Shown here: piece by piece, positions 8,171 to 16,566 of the stretch | Numbering within the stretch: position 1 is the first letter of the stretch | Layout of the letters: each line of letters opens with the position of its first letter | Source of the DNA: Pseudaestuariivita sp. | Lineage (GTDB): Bacteria > Pseudomonadota > Alphaproteobacteria > Rhodobacterales > Rhodobacteraceae | Length of the DNA stretch: 29,749 nt | Direction: 5' to 3' | NCBI GenBank assembly: GCA_020629995.1 | Contig: JAHDCH010000003.1 | Coordinates: 2,106-31,854 of the forward strand | The notes under the pieces: generated by a model | Seen by the model: the letters and a program-made list of their open reading frames with translations, nothing else | What the model was told of the DNA's origin: nothing | The model's database searches: none | Position numbers and translations under genes: made by a program

Positions 8171-9913
8171 ATGCTGGGAGAGACGGTAGAACATGTGCGC
8201 AGCCTCACAGCCCGGCTGCTGGGGCTGCTGACCTTTGCCCTGTTTCCGCTCGCCCTGATTTCGCTGTACCAGACCCAGGCCGTCGTCGACGAGGCAGAGA
8301 ACCTGTCGCGCATCGCCCTGCGTGCCGAGACGGAACGCGCCGCCATCAACGAACGCAAGCTGCTCGAAGAGGCGTTTGGCGCGGCCAAGGCCTTGGGGTC
8401 CGCCGTGCGGACGTCAGCCGGCGGCGACGGCGCCTGCAGCGACATTCTGCGCCGGTTTGTCGCCGACAATCCCAACTTTATCTTTGCCGGTTTCATTCAG
8501 GCGAGCGGGATGATGAGCTGCGCGTCTCAGGGTGACCCGGTCGATTTCAGTGGCCGGCCAACCTGGACCGAAGCGGTCACCGACATCCGCCCACGTCTGC
8601 AGGCCAACACGTCAGGTGCGGTGACCAAACGGTCGGTCCTCATCGCCAGCCATCCCGTGTTTTCGGATGGACGGTTTGCAGGCTACCTGTCGATCTCGAT
8701 CCCGCATGATGTGTCGGAACAGATGATGCCGCAGTCCGCGCAGCGCGACGATTTCTGGCTGCTGACGCTGGGTCCTGACGGTTCGATCCTGTCCGCTTCG
8801 GGCGACGAGAGCATGATGGTCGACATTCTGCCTGCCGGGATAAGCCGGTCCGAGCTGTTTGGACGGGTCAATGCAGTCTTCAACGCGCCCAGCGGCGCGG
8901 GACCCAAACGCAAATATTCCGTCATTCCGATCTTCGACGGTCACGTCCACGCCGTCGGGTCGTGGCCTCTTGCATCAACGAAAAACAGCCTTGTCGGGCG
9001 CGGTGCCAGCGCGCCTTTGGTCTTTCCGATCCTCATGTGGCTTGTCGGGATCGCGGTTGCCTGGCTTGGCCTGCACAACCTGGTGATCCGGCACATCCGC
9101 GCCTTGCGCGACGCGATGCGCAGGTTCGCGCTTGGGGAACGCAACGCACCCCAATTGCGGCTGCAAAACCCGCCCGAAGAGCTGGCCCAGGCAGAACGGT
9201 CGTTCAACCGCATGGTCACGATCCTGACCGAAACCGAAGAGCGGCGCGAAGCGGATCTGCACGACAAGACCGTGCTGCTGCGAGAGGTGCACCACCGGGT
9301 CAAGAACAACCTTCAACTGATCGCCTCGATCACCAACCTGCAGATGCGCCACGTCCGCGCGCCCGAAACGCGCCGCGTGCTGGCCCAGCTGCAACGCAGG
9401 GTGCGCGGTCTCGCGACGATCCACCAGAAACTGTACACAACGCCTGACCTGACGACAGTCGACGCGCGCGAACTGGTCGAAAGCATGGTCGCGCAGATGG
9501 ACCAGATTGGCGGGCGCATCGACGAAGCTCCTGTGGTGACCACGCATCTGGACAGCGCGATGCTGTATCCCGACCAGGCCGTTCCCCTGTCGATGCTGCT
9601 GGCTGAAGCGCTGAACAATGCCTGGAAACATGCCGGCAGCTTTGATGGCGAAAGGGCCCGGCTTGAGATCCGGCTGACCCAGGACAGCGATGATATCCTG
9701 CAGCTGGTCATCGAAAACTCGCGCGGCCCGGACAAGATCGACGGCGATGCCGAAATTCCGGACGGCGACGGCCTTGGCACAACGCTGATGTCCGCATTCG
9801 TGTCGCAGCTTGAAGGCCAGAGCGACGTGGAAACCGGCGACGATTTCTATCGCCTCACGGTACGGTTCGCCGCCGCAGCCTTTGACGACAACGGCAGCGA
9901 TCCCGCCGCCTGA
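8171..9913 (+). CDS. Membrane HisKA_2/HWE-type sensor histidine kinase of the general stress locus
   Basis: A 580-aa inner-membrane kinase. TM1 lies at about residues 15-35. A periplasmic sensor domain of about 240 residues follows (double-PAS/Cache-like spacing, with YLSISIPHD and DGSILSASG). TM2 is at about 279-302 and a HAMP-like linker at about 303-355. The kinase core has H374 in EVHHRVKNNLQLIASI, the HisKA_2 signature, and ATP-site asparagines N482/N483 in LAEALNNAWKHA, with the G-box in GDGLGTTLM. Such PhyK-type kinases phosphorylate PhyR. The position directly after ecfG (14-base gap) supports PhyR as the partner. The two cysteines in the sensor domain might be relevant to sensing, but no ligand can be named. 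Confidence 0.9.
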   Translation: MLGETVEHVRSLTARLLGLLTFALFPLALISLYQTQAVVDEAENLSRIALRAETERAAINERKLLEEAFGAAKALGSAVRTSAGGDGACSDILRRFVADNPNFIFAGFIQASGMMSCASQGDPVDFSGRPTWTEAVTDIRPRLQANTSGAVTKRSVLIASHPVFSDGRFAGYLSISIPHDVSEQMMPQSAQRDDFWLLTLGPDGSILSASGDESMMVDILPAGISRSELFGRVNAVFNAPSGAGPKRKYSVIPIFDGHVHAVGSWPLASTKNSLVGRGASAPLVFPILMWLVGIAVAWLGLHNLVIRHIRALRDAMRRFALGERNAPQLRLQNPPEELAQAERSFNRMVTILTETEERREADLHDKTVLLREVHHRVKNNLQLIASITNLQMRHVRAPETRRVLAQLQRRVRGLATIHQKLYTTPDLTTVDARELVESMVAQMDQIGGRIDEAPVVTTHLDSAMLYPDQAVPLSMLLAEALNNAWKHAGSFDGERARLEIRLTQDSDDILQLVIENSRGPDKIDGDAEIPDGDGLGTTLMSAFVSQLEGQSDVETGDDFYRLTVRFAAAAFDDNGSDPAA

Positions 9914-9987
9914 CCCTGCCCTTCTCCCGTTGTAACCGGTCGTCGGCGTTGCACTTGCCGACACAAAAAGATTGCGCGCTCGTAGTT

Positions 9988-9997
9988 TTGTATACAA
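9988..9997. promoter_or_regulatory. Candidate operator of the GntR/FCD regulator
   Basis: A perfect 10-bp palindrome, TTGTATACAA, lies 28 bases before the ATG of the GntR gene. FCD-subfamily GntR proteins commonly bind TTGTATACAA-like palindromes in front of their own operon. The 110-base stretch 9914-10024 otherwise holds only a weak hairpin. The site would control the whole catabolic operon. Confidence 0.65.
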
Positions 9998-10024
9998 TGT
10001 GTACGCAAAACCAAGCGAGTCGTG

Positions 10025-10732
10025 ATGCCCAAACTGTCCGCCAAAGAGCATTGCCTGAACGATTTGCGCCACCGGATCCTGATGGTCGATCTGGAGCCGG
10101 GCGCCGATCTTGATGAGGTGAGCCTTGCCGATCAATACGGCCTGTCGCGCACGCCCCTGCGCGAGGTGCTTCAGAGACTGGCCGGCAAGGGCCTTGTTGT
10201 TCTGCAGGCCAACCGGGGCGCCAAGGTCGCACCGATGGATCTGGCGACCATGCGCACGTTTTTCCAGACCGCGCCGCTGGTCTATGCCAACATCGCCCGC
10301 CTTGCCGCCGAGCTGCGCACCAGCAGCCAGCTGGACGACCTCAAGGCCGCGCAATCGGCATTTCTTGCGGGGACGCGGGCGCGCGACCCCGGCGCGACAG
10401 CGCTGGCCAACCACAGGTTCCACGCGGTGATCGGAGAGATGGCGCATAACCCGTATCTGTCCGCCGCTCTGGCGCGCCTGCTGATCGACCACACGCGCCT
10501 CAGCCAGACGTTCTATCGCCCGGCCTCGCCAGCGGAACAGGTGCTGGTGGTCAAGGCAAGCGACCAGCACGACGCGATGATTTCAGCCATCGAAGCGCAG
10601 GAGGCCGCGTTGGTCACCGACCTTACGCTTCAGCACTGGGACCTCAGCCGCGACCGGCTGGAGCGGTTCGTGCGTCCTGATCCGCTGCCGGTTGACGTGA
10701 TCTCTCTCAAGGACAAACGACATGCAGTTTGA
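10025..10732 (+). CDS. GntR-family (FCD subfamily) transcriptional regulator
   Basis: A 235-aa regulator. The N-terminal winged helix-turn-helix (about residues 5-70) contains DEVSLADQYGLSRTPLREVLQRLAGKGLV, the GntR signature. The all-helical FCD ligand domain (about 80-215) has the metal/ligand histidine pattern NHRFHAVIGEMAHNPYL and SDQHDAMISAIEA. Such proteins usually repress a catabolic operon until a carboxylate ligand binds. The ATG at 10025 is preceded in frame by a GTG at 10022; either could be used. Its end overlaps the DapA-family gene by 11 bases, so it is the first gene of the operon. It probably binds the palindrome at 9988-9997. Confidence 0.92.
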   Translation: MPKLSAKEHCLNDLRHRILMVDLEPGADLDEVSLADQYGLSRTPLREVLQRLAGKGLVVLQANRGAKVAPMDLATMRTFFQTAPLVYANIARLAAELRTSSQLDDLKAAQSAFLAGTRARDPGATALANHRFHAVIGEMAHNPYLSAALARLLIDHTRLSQTFYRPASPAEQVLVVKASDQHDAMISAIEAQEAALVTDLTLQHWDLSRDRLERFVRPDPLPVDVISLKDKRHAV

Positions 10733-11630
10733 GGGCATCTACACCCCGCTTGTGACCCCGTATCACGACGATTTCTCGCTGAACGAGTCCGCGCTTGCCG
10801 ACACGGTCGAACTGCTGATCGGCGCCGGCGTGCACGGGATCATCGTCGCGGGCACCACCGGCGAATATTACGCCCAGACCGCCGACGAGCGTATCCAGAT
10901 GATGACGCGGGTTCACGGCCTGATCGCGGGGCGCGTGCCCATGATCGTCGGCACTGGCGCGATCCGGACAGAGGATTCGGTGATGTATGCCGAACAGGCG
11001 GTGAAAGCCGGGGCGGACGCGCTGCTGATCGCCACCCCGCCCTATGCTTATCCCACGGGCCGCGAGATCGCGCTGCACGCGCTGGCCATCGACCGGGCCG
11101 CAAACCTGCCGGCGATGCTGTACAACTACCCCGGCCGCATGTCGGTGGACATGGATGAAGACTGCCTTGACCGGCTGGGCCGGTCACCCAATTTCCGCGC
11201 GATCAAGGAAAGCTCAGGCGACATCAACCGCCTGCACATGCTGGCGCGCGACTATCCTCATATCGGTTTGTCGTGCGGCATGGACGACCAGGCGCTGGAG
11301 TTCTTTGCCTGGGGCGCGCGCAGCTGGGTCTGCGCGGGGTCCAACTTTGCCCCCGAAGCCCACATCGCCCTGTATCGTGCCTGTGCGGTCGAGGGCGATT
11401 TCACAAAGGGCCGCGCGATCATGTCGGCGATGCTGCCGCTGATGCGGGTGCTCGAGCAAGGCGGGGCGTTTGTGCAATGCATCAAGCATGGCCTGACCAC
11501 CCGCGGCATCAACGCTGGCCCGCCACGCAAGCCTCTTCAGCCGCTGAACAAGGACGCCCGCCGCGAGCTGGAAGAGGTGATCCGCACCATGAACACCACC
11601 CTCCGCGCCATCGAAGGAGCGCTGACATGA
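10722..11630 (+). CDS. Dihydrodipicolinate synthase (DapA)-family aldolase/dehydratase
   Basis: A 302-aa TIM-barrel lyase of the DapA/N-acetylneuraminate-lyase superfamily. Visible active-site elements are TT in VAGTTGEY (residues 45-46), the tyrosine Y134 in LYNYPGR and Schiff-base lysine K162 in AIKESSGD. Members act on 2-oxo acids. In hydroxyproline catabolism a member deaminates 1-pyrroline-4-hydroxy-2-carboxylate to 2-oxoglutarate semialdehyde; others dehydrate keto-deoxy sugar acids. The next gene is an aldehyde dehydrogenase (4-nt overlap), which fits an aldehyde product. True DapA is unlikely because the operon is catabolic and the usual TLS motif after GTTGE is replaced by YAQT. The exact substrate is inferred only from context. 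Confidence 0.9.
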   Translation: MQFEGIYTPLVTPYHDDFSLNESALADTVELLIGAGVHGIIVAGTTGEYYAQTADERIQMMTRVHGLIAGRVPMIVGTGAIRTEDSVMYAEQAVKAGADALLIATPPYAYPTGREIALHALAIDRAANLPAMLYNYPGRMSVDMDEDCLDRLGRSPNFRAIKESSGDINRLHMLARDYPHIGLSCGMDDQALEFFAWGARSWVCAGSNFAPEAHIALYRACAVEGDFTKGRAIMSAMLPLMRVLEQGGAFVQCIKHGLTTRGINAGPPRKPLQPLNKDARRELEEVIRTMNTTLRAIEGALT

Positions 11631-13105
11631 CCGACCTTCTGACGCGCGCCGAATACGCCGCAATCGCCGCCGATCTCGATTTCCCGCGCACGCCGTTCAT
11701 CGACGGCAAGTTCCGCGCGGGCAGCGGCCCCACCATGGACACGCTGAACCCCGCCACGGGCGAGGTGCTGGCAACGATTGCCACGGCAGGGGCCGCAGAT
11801 GTGGATCTGGCGGTGCAAAAAGCCCGGGAGGCGTTTGATCAGGGCCACTGGTCCCGCGCCGATCCGGGGCACCGCAAGGACGTGCTGATCAAGCTGGTGA
11901 AATACATGACCCGCCGCCGGCGCGAACTGGCGGTGATGGAGTGTCTGGAAAGCGGCAAGCCGATCCGCGATTGCGAACAAATCGACCTGCCCGAGTCCAT
12001 GGCCTGCCTCAAATGGCACGCCGAGACCGCCGACAAGATCTATGACCAGACCGCGCCGGCGGGCGACGATGCCATCGCCATGGTGGTGCGCGAACCCATC
12101 GGGGTGGTGGCGGCGGTGCTGCCTTGGAACTTTCCACTGCTGATGATGGCATGGAAGATCGGGCCTGCGCTGGCCGCCGGGTGCAGCGTGATCGTGAAGC
12201 CCGCCGAACAGACCAGCATGACCGCCCTGCGGGTGGCCGAGCTGGCGCATATGGCGGGCGTGCCCCGCGGCGTGCTGCAGGTCTTGCCGGGCGATGGCCC
12301 GAGCGTGGGCGAGCCGCTGGGGCGGCACATGGACGTGGATATGGTGACGTTCACCGGCTCGACCGAAACAGGAAAGAGGTTCCTGACCTATGCGGGCGAG
12401 AGCAACCTGAAGAAAGTCACGCTGGAATGCGGAGGCAAGAACCCCGCCGTGGTCCTGGACGATGCCGAAAACCTCGACCATGTGGCCGAGCATGTGGTGA
12501 ACGCCGCGTTCTGGAACATGGGCGAAAATTGCAGCGCCGCGTCCCGGCTGATCGTGCACAAGGCAGTCAAGGCCCCCCTGATGGAGCGGATCGAGGCGCG
12601 ACTGCGCGATTGGAAAACGGGTGATCCGCTGGACCCCGCAAACCATCTGGGCGCGCTGATCGACGCCGGGCATTGCAAGAAGGTCGCCGGGTATTTGGCC
12701 AAGGGGGACGCGGCCGACGGGCCTTATATCACCCCCAAAGTGTATGAGGTCGCCAAGGATGATCCCAAGGCAACGGACGAGATTTTTGGTCCGATCCTGT
12801 CGGTGATCGAAGTCGCCTCGACCGACGAAGCGATCGCTGTTGCCAATGACACCACCTATGGGCTCGCCGCGAGCGTGTTCACAGCGCACGCGCGCACCGC
12901 CCTGCGCGCCGCGCGCGACATCCGGGCGGGCACCGTGACGGTCAACTGCTATGGCGAAGGCAACCTCGCCACACCCTTTGGCGGGTACAAGCAATCGGGC
13001 TTTGGCGGGCGCGACAACGGCGCACACGCGCATGACCAATACACCGAGCTCAAGACCATCTGGGTTGATCTGAGCGATCCCAAGGATGGCGACAATGTGG
13101 GCTGA
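11627..13105 (+). CDS. NAD(P)-dependent aldehyde dehydrogenase, PuuC-like
   Basis: A 492-aa aldehyde dehydrogenase. The cofactor and catalytic residues are in classic positions: N168 (LPWNFPL), K191 (KPAEQ), FTGSTETGK (residues 242-250), general base E267 (TLECGGKNP) and nucleophile C302 (GENCSAAS). The C-terminal PFGGYKQSGFGGRDNG block is typical. The overall pattern is nearest to the gamma-glutamyl-gamma-aminobutyraldehyde dehydrogenase (PuuC) group, with the REPIGVV and GRHMDVD blocks. In this operon it would oxidise the aldehyde made by the DapA-family lyase; 2-oxoglutarate semialdehyde is the attractive guess. The start overlaps the preceding stop (ATGA). A repeat element separates it from the MttB gene 94 bases downstream. 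Confidence 0.93.
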   Translation: MTDLLTRAEYAAIAADLDFPRTPFIDGKFRAGSGPTMDTLNPATGEVLATIATAGAADVDLAVQKAREAFDQGHWSRADPGHRKDVLIKLVKYMTRRRRELAVMECLESGKPIRDCEQIDLPESMACLKWHAETADKIYDQTAPAGDDAIAMVVREPIGVVAAVLPWNFPLLMMAWKIGPALAAGCSVIVKPAEQTSMTALRVAELAHMAGVPRGVLQVLPGDGPSVGEPLGRHMDVDMVTFTGSTETGKRFLTYAGESNLKKVTLECGGKNPAVVLDDAENLDHVAEHVVNAAFWNMGENCSAASRLIVHKAVKAPLMERIEARLRDWKTGDPLDPANHLGALIDAGHCKKVAGYLAKGDAADGPYITPKVYEVAKDDPKATDEIFGPILSVIEVASTDEAIAVANDTTYGLAASVFTAHARTALRAARDIRAGTVTVNCYGEGNLATPFGGYKQSGFGGRDNGAHAHDQYTELKTIWVDLSDPKDGDNVG

Positions 13106-13116
13106 GCAACGGCAAA

Positions 13117-13180
13117 GATGGGTGAAATCACCCATCCTACAACGCGCACCGATCCGTAGGATGGGTGCTTGCACCCATCT
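13117..13180. repeat. REP/BIME-like double hairpin
   Basis: Two short palindromes lie back to back. GATGGGTG-aaat-CACCCATC occupies 13117-13136, and GATGGGTGC-tt-GCACCCATC occupies 13160-13179 with one spare base. They are joined by a perfect outer inverted repeat, CACCCATCCTAC (13129-13140) versus GTAGGATGGGTG (13156-13167). GTAGGATGGGTG-type units are widely scattered in bacterial genomes as REP elements. This one fills the only sizeable gap in the operon (13106-13198) and may stabilise the upstream mRNA or attenuate the genes downstream. Confidence 0.85.
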
Positions 13181-13198
13181 GCTGCGAGGAGCCCGCAC

Positions 13199-14749
13199 AT
13201 GAGCGTCGAAGCCAGAGGCACGACCCGCCGGGGACGCGGTGCGCGCAAGGCCAGCAGGGTCGCCTTTGACACCACGATGCTGCCTGCCCTGCACCGCAAG
13301 CTGCCGCTGACGGAACCGATGGATCGCGAACAGATCGAAAAAATCGACGCCGCCTCCATGCACATACTGGAAAATGTCGGCGTGCAGTTTCGCGACGAGA
13401 TCGCGTTGGCTGATTGGAGGCGCGCGGGCGCGAAGGTCGACGGAGAGATGGTCTATCTGGACCGCCACCACGTACGCGAACTGATCGCCACCATCCCCGA
13501 AACCTTTACCTACCACGCTCGCGACCCGCAAAAGTCGCTGCCGTTCGGCCGCGACCACGGCATGTTCATCCCTATGACCGGCGCGCCCTATCTGCGCGAC
13601 TTGCAGGACGAACGCCGCAACCCGACGCTGGATGACCTGGCGATGTTTCACAAGCTGGCGCATATGCTGCCGGCGATGCATTCCTCGGCCCACCACATAG
13701 TCGAGCCCTATGACCATCCGATCAGCCAGCGGCATCTGCGGATCACCTATTCGTCGATGAAGCATTCCGACAAGACGTTCATGGGCATGACCACAAGCCC
13801 CAAGAACGCCGAAGACGTGATCGACATGTGCGCGATCCTGTTCGGTGAAGAGTACATCGACACGCACCCCGTGGTGACCGGCAATTGCAACGGCAACTCG
13901 CCGTTGGTCTGGGACGAGACGATGCTGGGCGCGATGCGCGCCTTCTGCAAACGGAACCAGCCGGTGCTGTGCTCGCCCTTTGTGCTCGGCGGGGCCAACA
14001 CGCCCGCGTCTGTCGCACCCACGGTCGCACAACTGAACGCTGAAGCGCTGAGCGCGCTTGCCTATACCCAAGTGATCCGCAAAGGCGCGCCTGCGATCTA
14101 TGGACACTACCTGTCCACCGTCAGCATGAAATCCGGAGCACCGATGGCTGGCACGCCCGAGATCAGCCTGATGAATTTCATGATCGGTCAGATGGCGCGC
14201 TTTTACGGCGTGCCCTGGCGCACGTCGAACACGCTGGGCGGGGCCAAGACCTTTGACGCCCAAGCCGGGTATGAATCCGCCATGACCCTGAACGCGGTCC
14301 TGATGGCAGGCGCCAATTACATGTGGCACAGCGCAGGCTGGAACGAAGCCGGGATGCATTGCAGCACCGCCAAGTTCGTCGTGGATGCCGAGATGTGCGC
14401 CATGGGCTACCGCATGGCCGAAGGCGTGCGCTGGGACGATTTCGACGAAGCGCTGGCGGCCGTTGGCGATATCGGCCCCGGGGGGCATTACCTCGGCCAT
14501 CCGCACACGCTTGAAAATTTCCAGCGGGCGTTTTTCATGCCCGAGATGTTCGACAACAACTCGATCGAGCAATGGGTGGCCGAAGGCAGCATATCGATCA
14601 CCGAGCGCGGGCTGAAACGGGCGCACGACCTTCTTGCGGCCTATGAAGAGCCAAAGCTGGACGAAGGCGTCGACGAGGCCCTGAGAGACTACATCGCCCG
14701 GCGCGAGCGCGAGATCCCCGCGGCAGACGCGCTTAATCAGGAGCACTAG
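13199..14749 (+). CDS. MttB-family (trimethylamine methyltransferase superfamily) protein without pyrrolysine
   Basis: A 516-aa TIM-barrel protein of the MttB superfamily. Recognisable blocks are the N-terminal IEKIDAASMHILENVGVQF, YLRDLQDERRNPTLDDL, HSSAHHIVEPYD, the central GNCNGNSPLVWDE and LGGANTPASVAPT, and the C-terminal FNM-type segment ANYMWHSAGWNEAGMH. Non-pyrrolysine members demethylate quaternary amines such as glycine betaine, proline betaine or carnitine, passing the methyl group to a corrinoid protein. The reading frame contains no internal amber codon. GAGGAG upstream of the ATG at 13199 fixes the start. The stop is TAG, directly abutting the next ATG. No corrinoid protein or second methyltransferase gene is in the window, so its methyl acceptor is unknown. 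Confidence 0.9.
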   Translation: MSVEARGTTRRGRGARKASRVAFDTTMLPALHRKLPLTEPMDREQIEKIDAASMHILENVGVQFRDEIALADWRRAGAKVDGEMVYLDRHHVRELIATIPETFTYHARDPQKSLPFGRDHGMFIPMTGAPYLRDLQDERRNPTLDDLAMFHKLAHMLPAMHSSAHHIVEPYDHPISQRHLRITYSSMKHSDKTFMGMTTSPKNAEDVIDMCAILFGEEYIDTHPVVTGNCNGNSPLVWDETMLGAMRAFCKRNQPVLCSPFVLGGANTPASVAPTVAQLNAEALSALAYTQVIRKGAPAIYGHYLSTVSMKSGAPMAGTPEISLMNFMIGQMARFYGVPWRTSNTLGGAKTFDAQAGYESAMTLNAVLMAGANYMWHSAGWNEAGMHCSTAKFVVDAEMCAMGYRMAEGVRWDDFDEALAAVGDIGPGGHYLGHPHTLENFQRAFFMPEMFDNNSIEQWVAEGSISITERGLKRAHDLLAAYEEPKLDEGVDEALRDYIARREREIPAADALNQEH

Positions 14750-15853
14750 ATGCGCCTCACCCGAGCCACGCTCTGGACAAGGGACTTGCCGGTCGTCGGC
14801 GGGCCGTATGTCTACGCAGGCGCCACGCACGACGCCCTGACAACCCTGATCCTGCGGTTGGAAACGGATACCGGGCTGACCGGATGGGGCGAAAGCTGTC
14901 CGTTGGGCGCGACCTATGCACCCGCCTTTCCCGAAGGCGTGGCCGCGGCCCTGCGCCGCCTCACCCGCGCGCTGATGGGGGCCAAGGCTCTGCCCCGCCC
15001 GGCCGCCGTGCGGATGGAGGCCGAAATGATGGGCCAGCCGCAGGCGAAGGCAGCCGTGGACATCGCGCTCTGGGACATTCTGGGCAAGGCGACAGGCCAG
15101 CCCGTGCACGCCTTGCTGGGCGGCGCGCTCCGAGACCGGATCCCCAGCTATTTTGCCGTGGGGCTGATGGACCCGGACGCCACCGCGGCCAAGGTCGCCG
15201 CTGTCGCCGCCGAAGGGTACACAGCCGTCCAGCTCAAGATCGGCAGCGGCGATGTCGCCCGCGATGCGGCATGCCTGCACGCGGCGCACAAAGCGCTGCC
15301 AAAAGGCGTGACGCTGACAGCAGACGCAAACCGCGCGCTGACGGTCGGCGATGCGATGCACCTGTCGCGTTTGACCGCCGATTTGCCCATCGCGCTGGAA
15401 CAGCCCTGCGCCACGCGGGCCGAATTGCGCGATCTGGCCGGCAAGATCGCGCACCCGATCTACTGGGACGAAGCGACCGAGGACCTGGCGCTGACCATGG
15501 ACGCGCTGGCGCGGGGCCATGCGCAGGGCCTTGGAATGAAGATCACCCGCGTCGGTGGCATTTCGGCCATGCTCGCCGTGCGCGACATGGCCGCCGCACG
15601 CAGGGTGCCGATGTCGGTCGACGATCACTGGGGCGGCGACATCATCGCCGCTGCCTGCGTGCATCTGGGCGCGACGGTGGCACCTGACCTGTTTCGCGGC
15701 ACGTGGCTCGCGCAGCCTTACGTGGCGCACCACTATGGCGCGACGGGCCCGACAATCTCGGGCGGGTGGATTGATGTTCCCCAAAGCCCCGGTCTTGGGG
15801 TCACACCAGACCCGGCGCGTTTGGGCCAGCCAACATTCGAGGTGACGGCATGA
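14750..15853 (+). CDS. Enolase-superfamily (MR/MLE) racemase, probable proline/hydroxyproline-betaine 2-epimerase
   Basis: A 367-aa mandelate-racemase/muconate-cycloisomerase-type enzyme. Two opposed catalytic lysines are visible: K163 (QLKIG) and K264 (GMKITRVGG). Metal ligands fit D192 (ADAN), E217 (ALEQPC) and D240 (YWDE). W294 in DDHWGGDIIAAAC matches the tryptophan of the Pelagibaca hydroxyproline-betaine epimerase HpbD that packs on the quaternary ammonium by cation-pi contact. The start (LPVVGGPY), YAPA and GLGVTPD blocks also resemble HpbD as I recall it. Two-lysine geometry argues for 1,1-proton transfer (epimerisation) rather than dehydration. It abuts the MttB stop without a gap; the ribosome site CAGGAG lies inside that gene's end. 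The substrate class is well supported; the exact betaine is not. Confidence 0.88.
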   Translation: MRLTRATLWTRDLPVVGGPYVYAGATHDALTTLILRLETDTGLTGWGESCPLGATYAPAFPEGVAAALRRLTRALMGAKALPRPAAVRMEAEMMGQPQAKAAVDIALWDILGKATGQPVHALLGGALRDRIPSYFAVGLMDPDATAAKVAAVAAEGYTAVQLKIGSGDVARDAACLHAAHKALPKGVTLTADANRALTVGDAMHLSRLTADLPIALEQPCATRAELRDLAGKIAHPIYWDEATEDLALTMDALARGHAQGLGMKITRVGGISAMLAVRDMAAARRVPMSVDDHWGGDIIAAACVHLGATVAPDLFRGTWLAQPYVAHHYGATGPTISGGWIDVPQSPGLGVTPDPARLGQPTFEVTA

Positions 15854-16566
15854 GCGATTTGAGCGGACAGGTCGCGCTGGTGACGGGTGCCATGGGCGGC
15901 ATCGGCCAAGCGATCACGGCAGCCCTGCGAACAAAAGGCGCGACCGTGGTCACCACCGACCGCAGCGGAAGCGACATGGACGGAGATCTGACCGACGCCG
16001 CCTTTTGCGATGGACTTCCCGCGCGGGTCGCGCAGGCACATGGGCGGCTGGATATCCTTTGCAACAACGCCGGCATCATCACGCGCGGCAAGATCACCGA
16101 AGCCTCCGATGACGACCTGGCGCGCAGCCTCGCCGTCAATGTCGAGGCGCCGTTCCGTCTGTGCCGCGCCGCCATCCCGATCATGGCGGCGCAAGGCAAA
16201 GGCGCCATCGTCAACACTGCGTCCTGCTGGGGTGTGCACCCCGGCCCGAACCACCCGATCTACATCATGACCAAGGCGGCAGTCGCTTCGCTGACCCAGT
16301 GCCTGGGCCGCGATCACGCGCATCAGGGCATCCGCGTGAATGCCGTCTGCCCGAATGAGGTGGATACGCCCATGCTGCGCACAGGATTTGCCACACGCGG
16401 TCTCGACCCGGCAACCGCAATTGCCGATCTGGACGCCAGCGTTCCTTTGGGGCGCATCGCGCAACCTCAGGACATTGCGGATGTCGTTGCCTTCCTGGTC
16501 TCGGATGCCGCGCGCTACATGTGCGGCGCGCTAGTCGAGGTGAATGGCGGAAAGCCCGTCACATGA
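15850..16566 (+). CDS. Short-chain dehydrogenase/reductase (first of two)
   Basis: A 238-aa classical SDR. It has the cofactor motif TGAMGGIG (residues 12-19), the NNAG motif, catalytic serine in NTASCWG and the YxxxK pair in IYIMTKAA, and ends EVNGGKPVT. An aspartate-type acidic residue after strand 2 (TTDRSGSD) suggests NAD+ preference. The ATG overlaps the epimerase stop (ATGA) and its own stop overlaps the next SDR (ATGA), so it is tightly coupled. In the operon it would oxidise a secondary alcohol, for instance a ring hydroxyl, or act on a downstream hydroxy acid. Its substrate cannot be read from the sequence. Confidence 0.92.
   Translation: MSDLSGQVALVTGAMGGIGQAITAALRTKGATVVTTDRSGSDMDGDLTDAAFCDGLPARVAQAHGRLDILCNNAGIITRGKITEASDDDLARSLAVNVEAPFRLCRAAIPIMAAQGKGAIVNTASCWGVHPGPNHPIYIMTKAAVASLTQCLGRDHAHQGIRVNAVCPNEVDTPMLRTGFATRGLDPATAIADLDASVPLGRIAQPQDIADVVAFLVSDAARYMCGALVEVNGGKPVT

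Noticed and set aside
9942..9962. Hairpin GTCGGC/GCCGAC after the kinase gene
   Set aside because: It has a short stem, a nine-base loop and no T-tract, and is too weak to call a terminator.
13199..14749. Pyrrolysine-containing methyltransferase
   Set aside because: There is no in-frame amber codon inside the gene and no pyl genes are seen, so it belongs to the non-pyrrolysine part of the superfamily.
11537..15784. A reverse-strand open frame of about 1415 codons across the betaine operon
   Set aside because: It lies antisense to well-recognised enzymes, has low-complexity composition rich in R, H, G and A, no domain motifs and no ribosome site. It is a by-product of high GC codon use.
10722..15853. 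Reading the DapA-lyase, aldehyde dehydrogenase and enolase-family genes as a glucarate/galactarate pathway
   Set aside because: The enolase-family protein has the paired lysines and tryptophan of the betaine epimerase rather than sugar-acid dehydratase features, and MttB and amine oxidase genes do not fit. It is kept as the main alternative.
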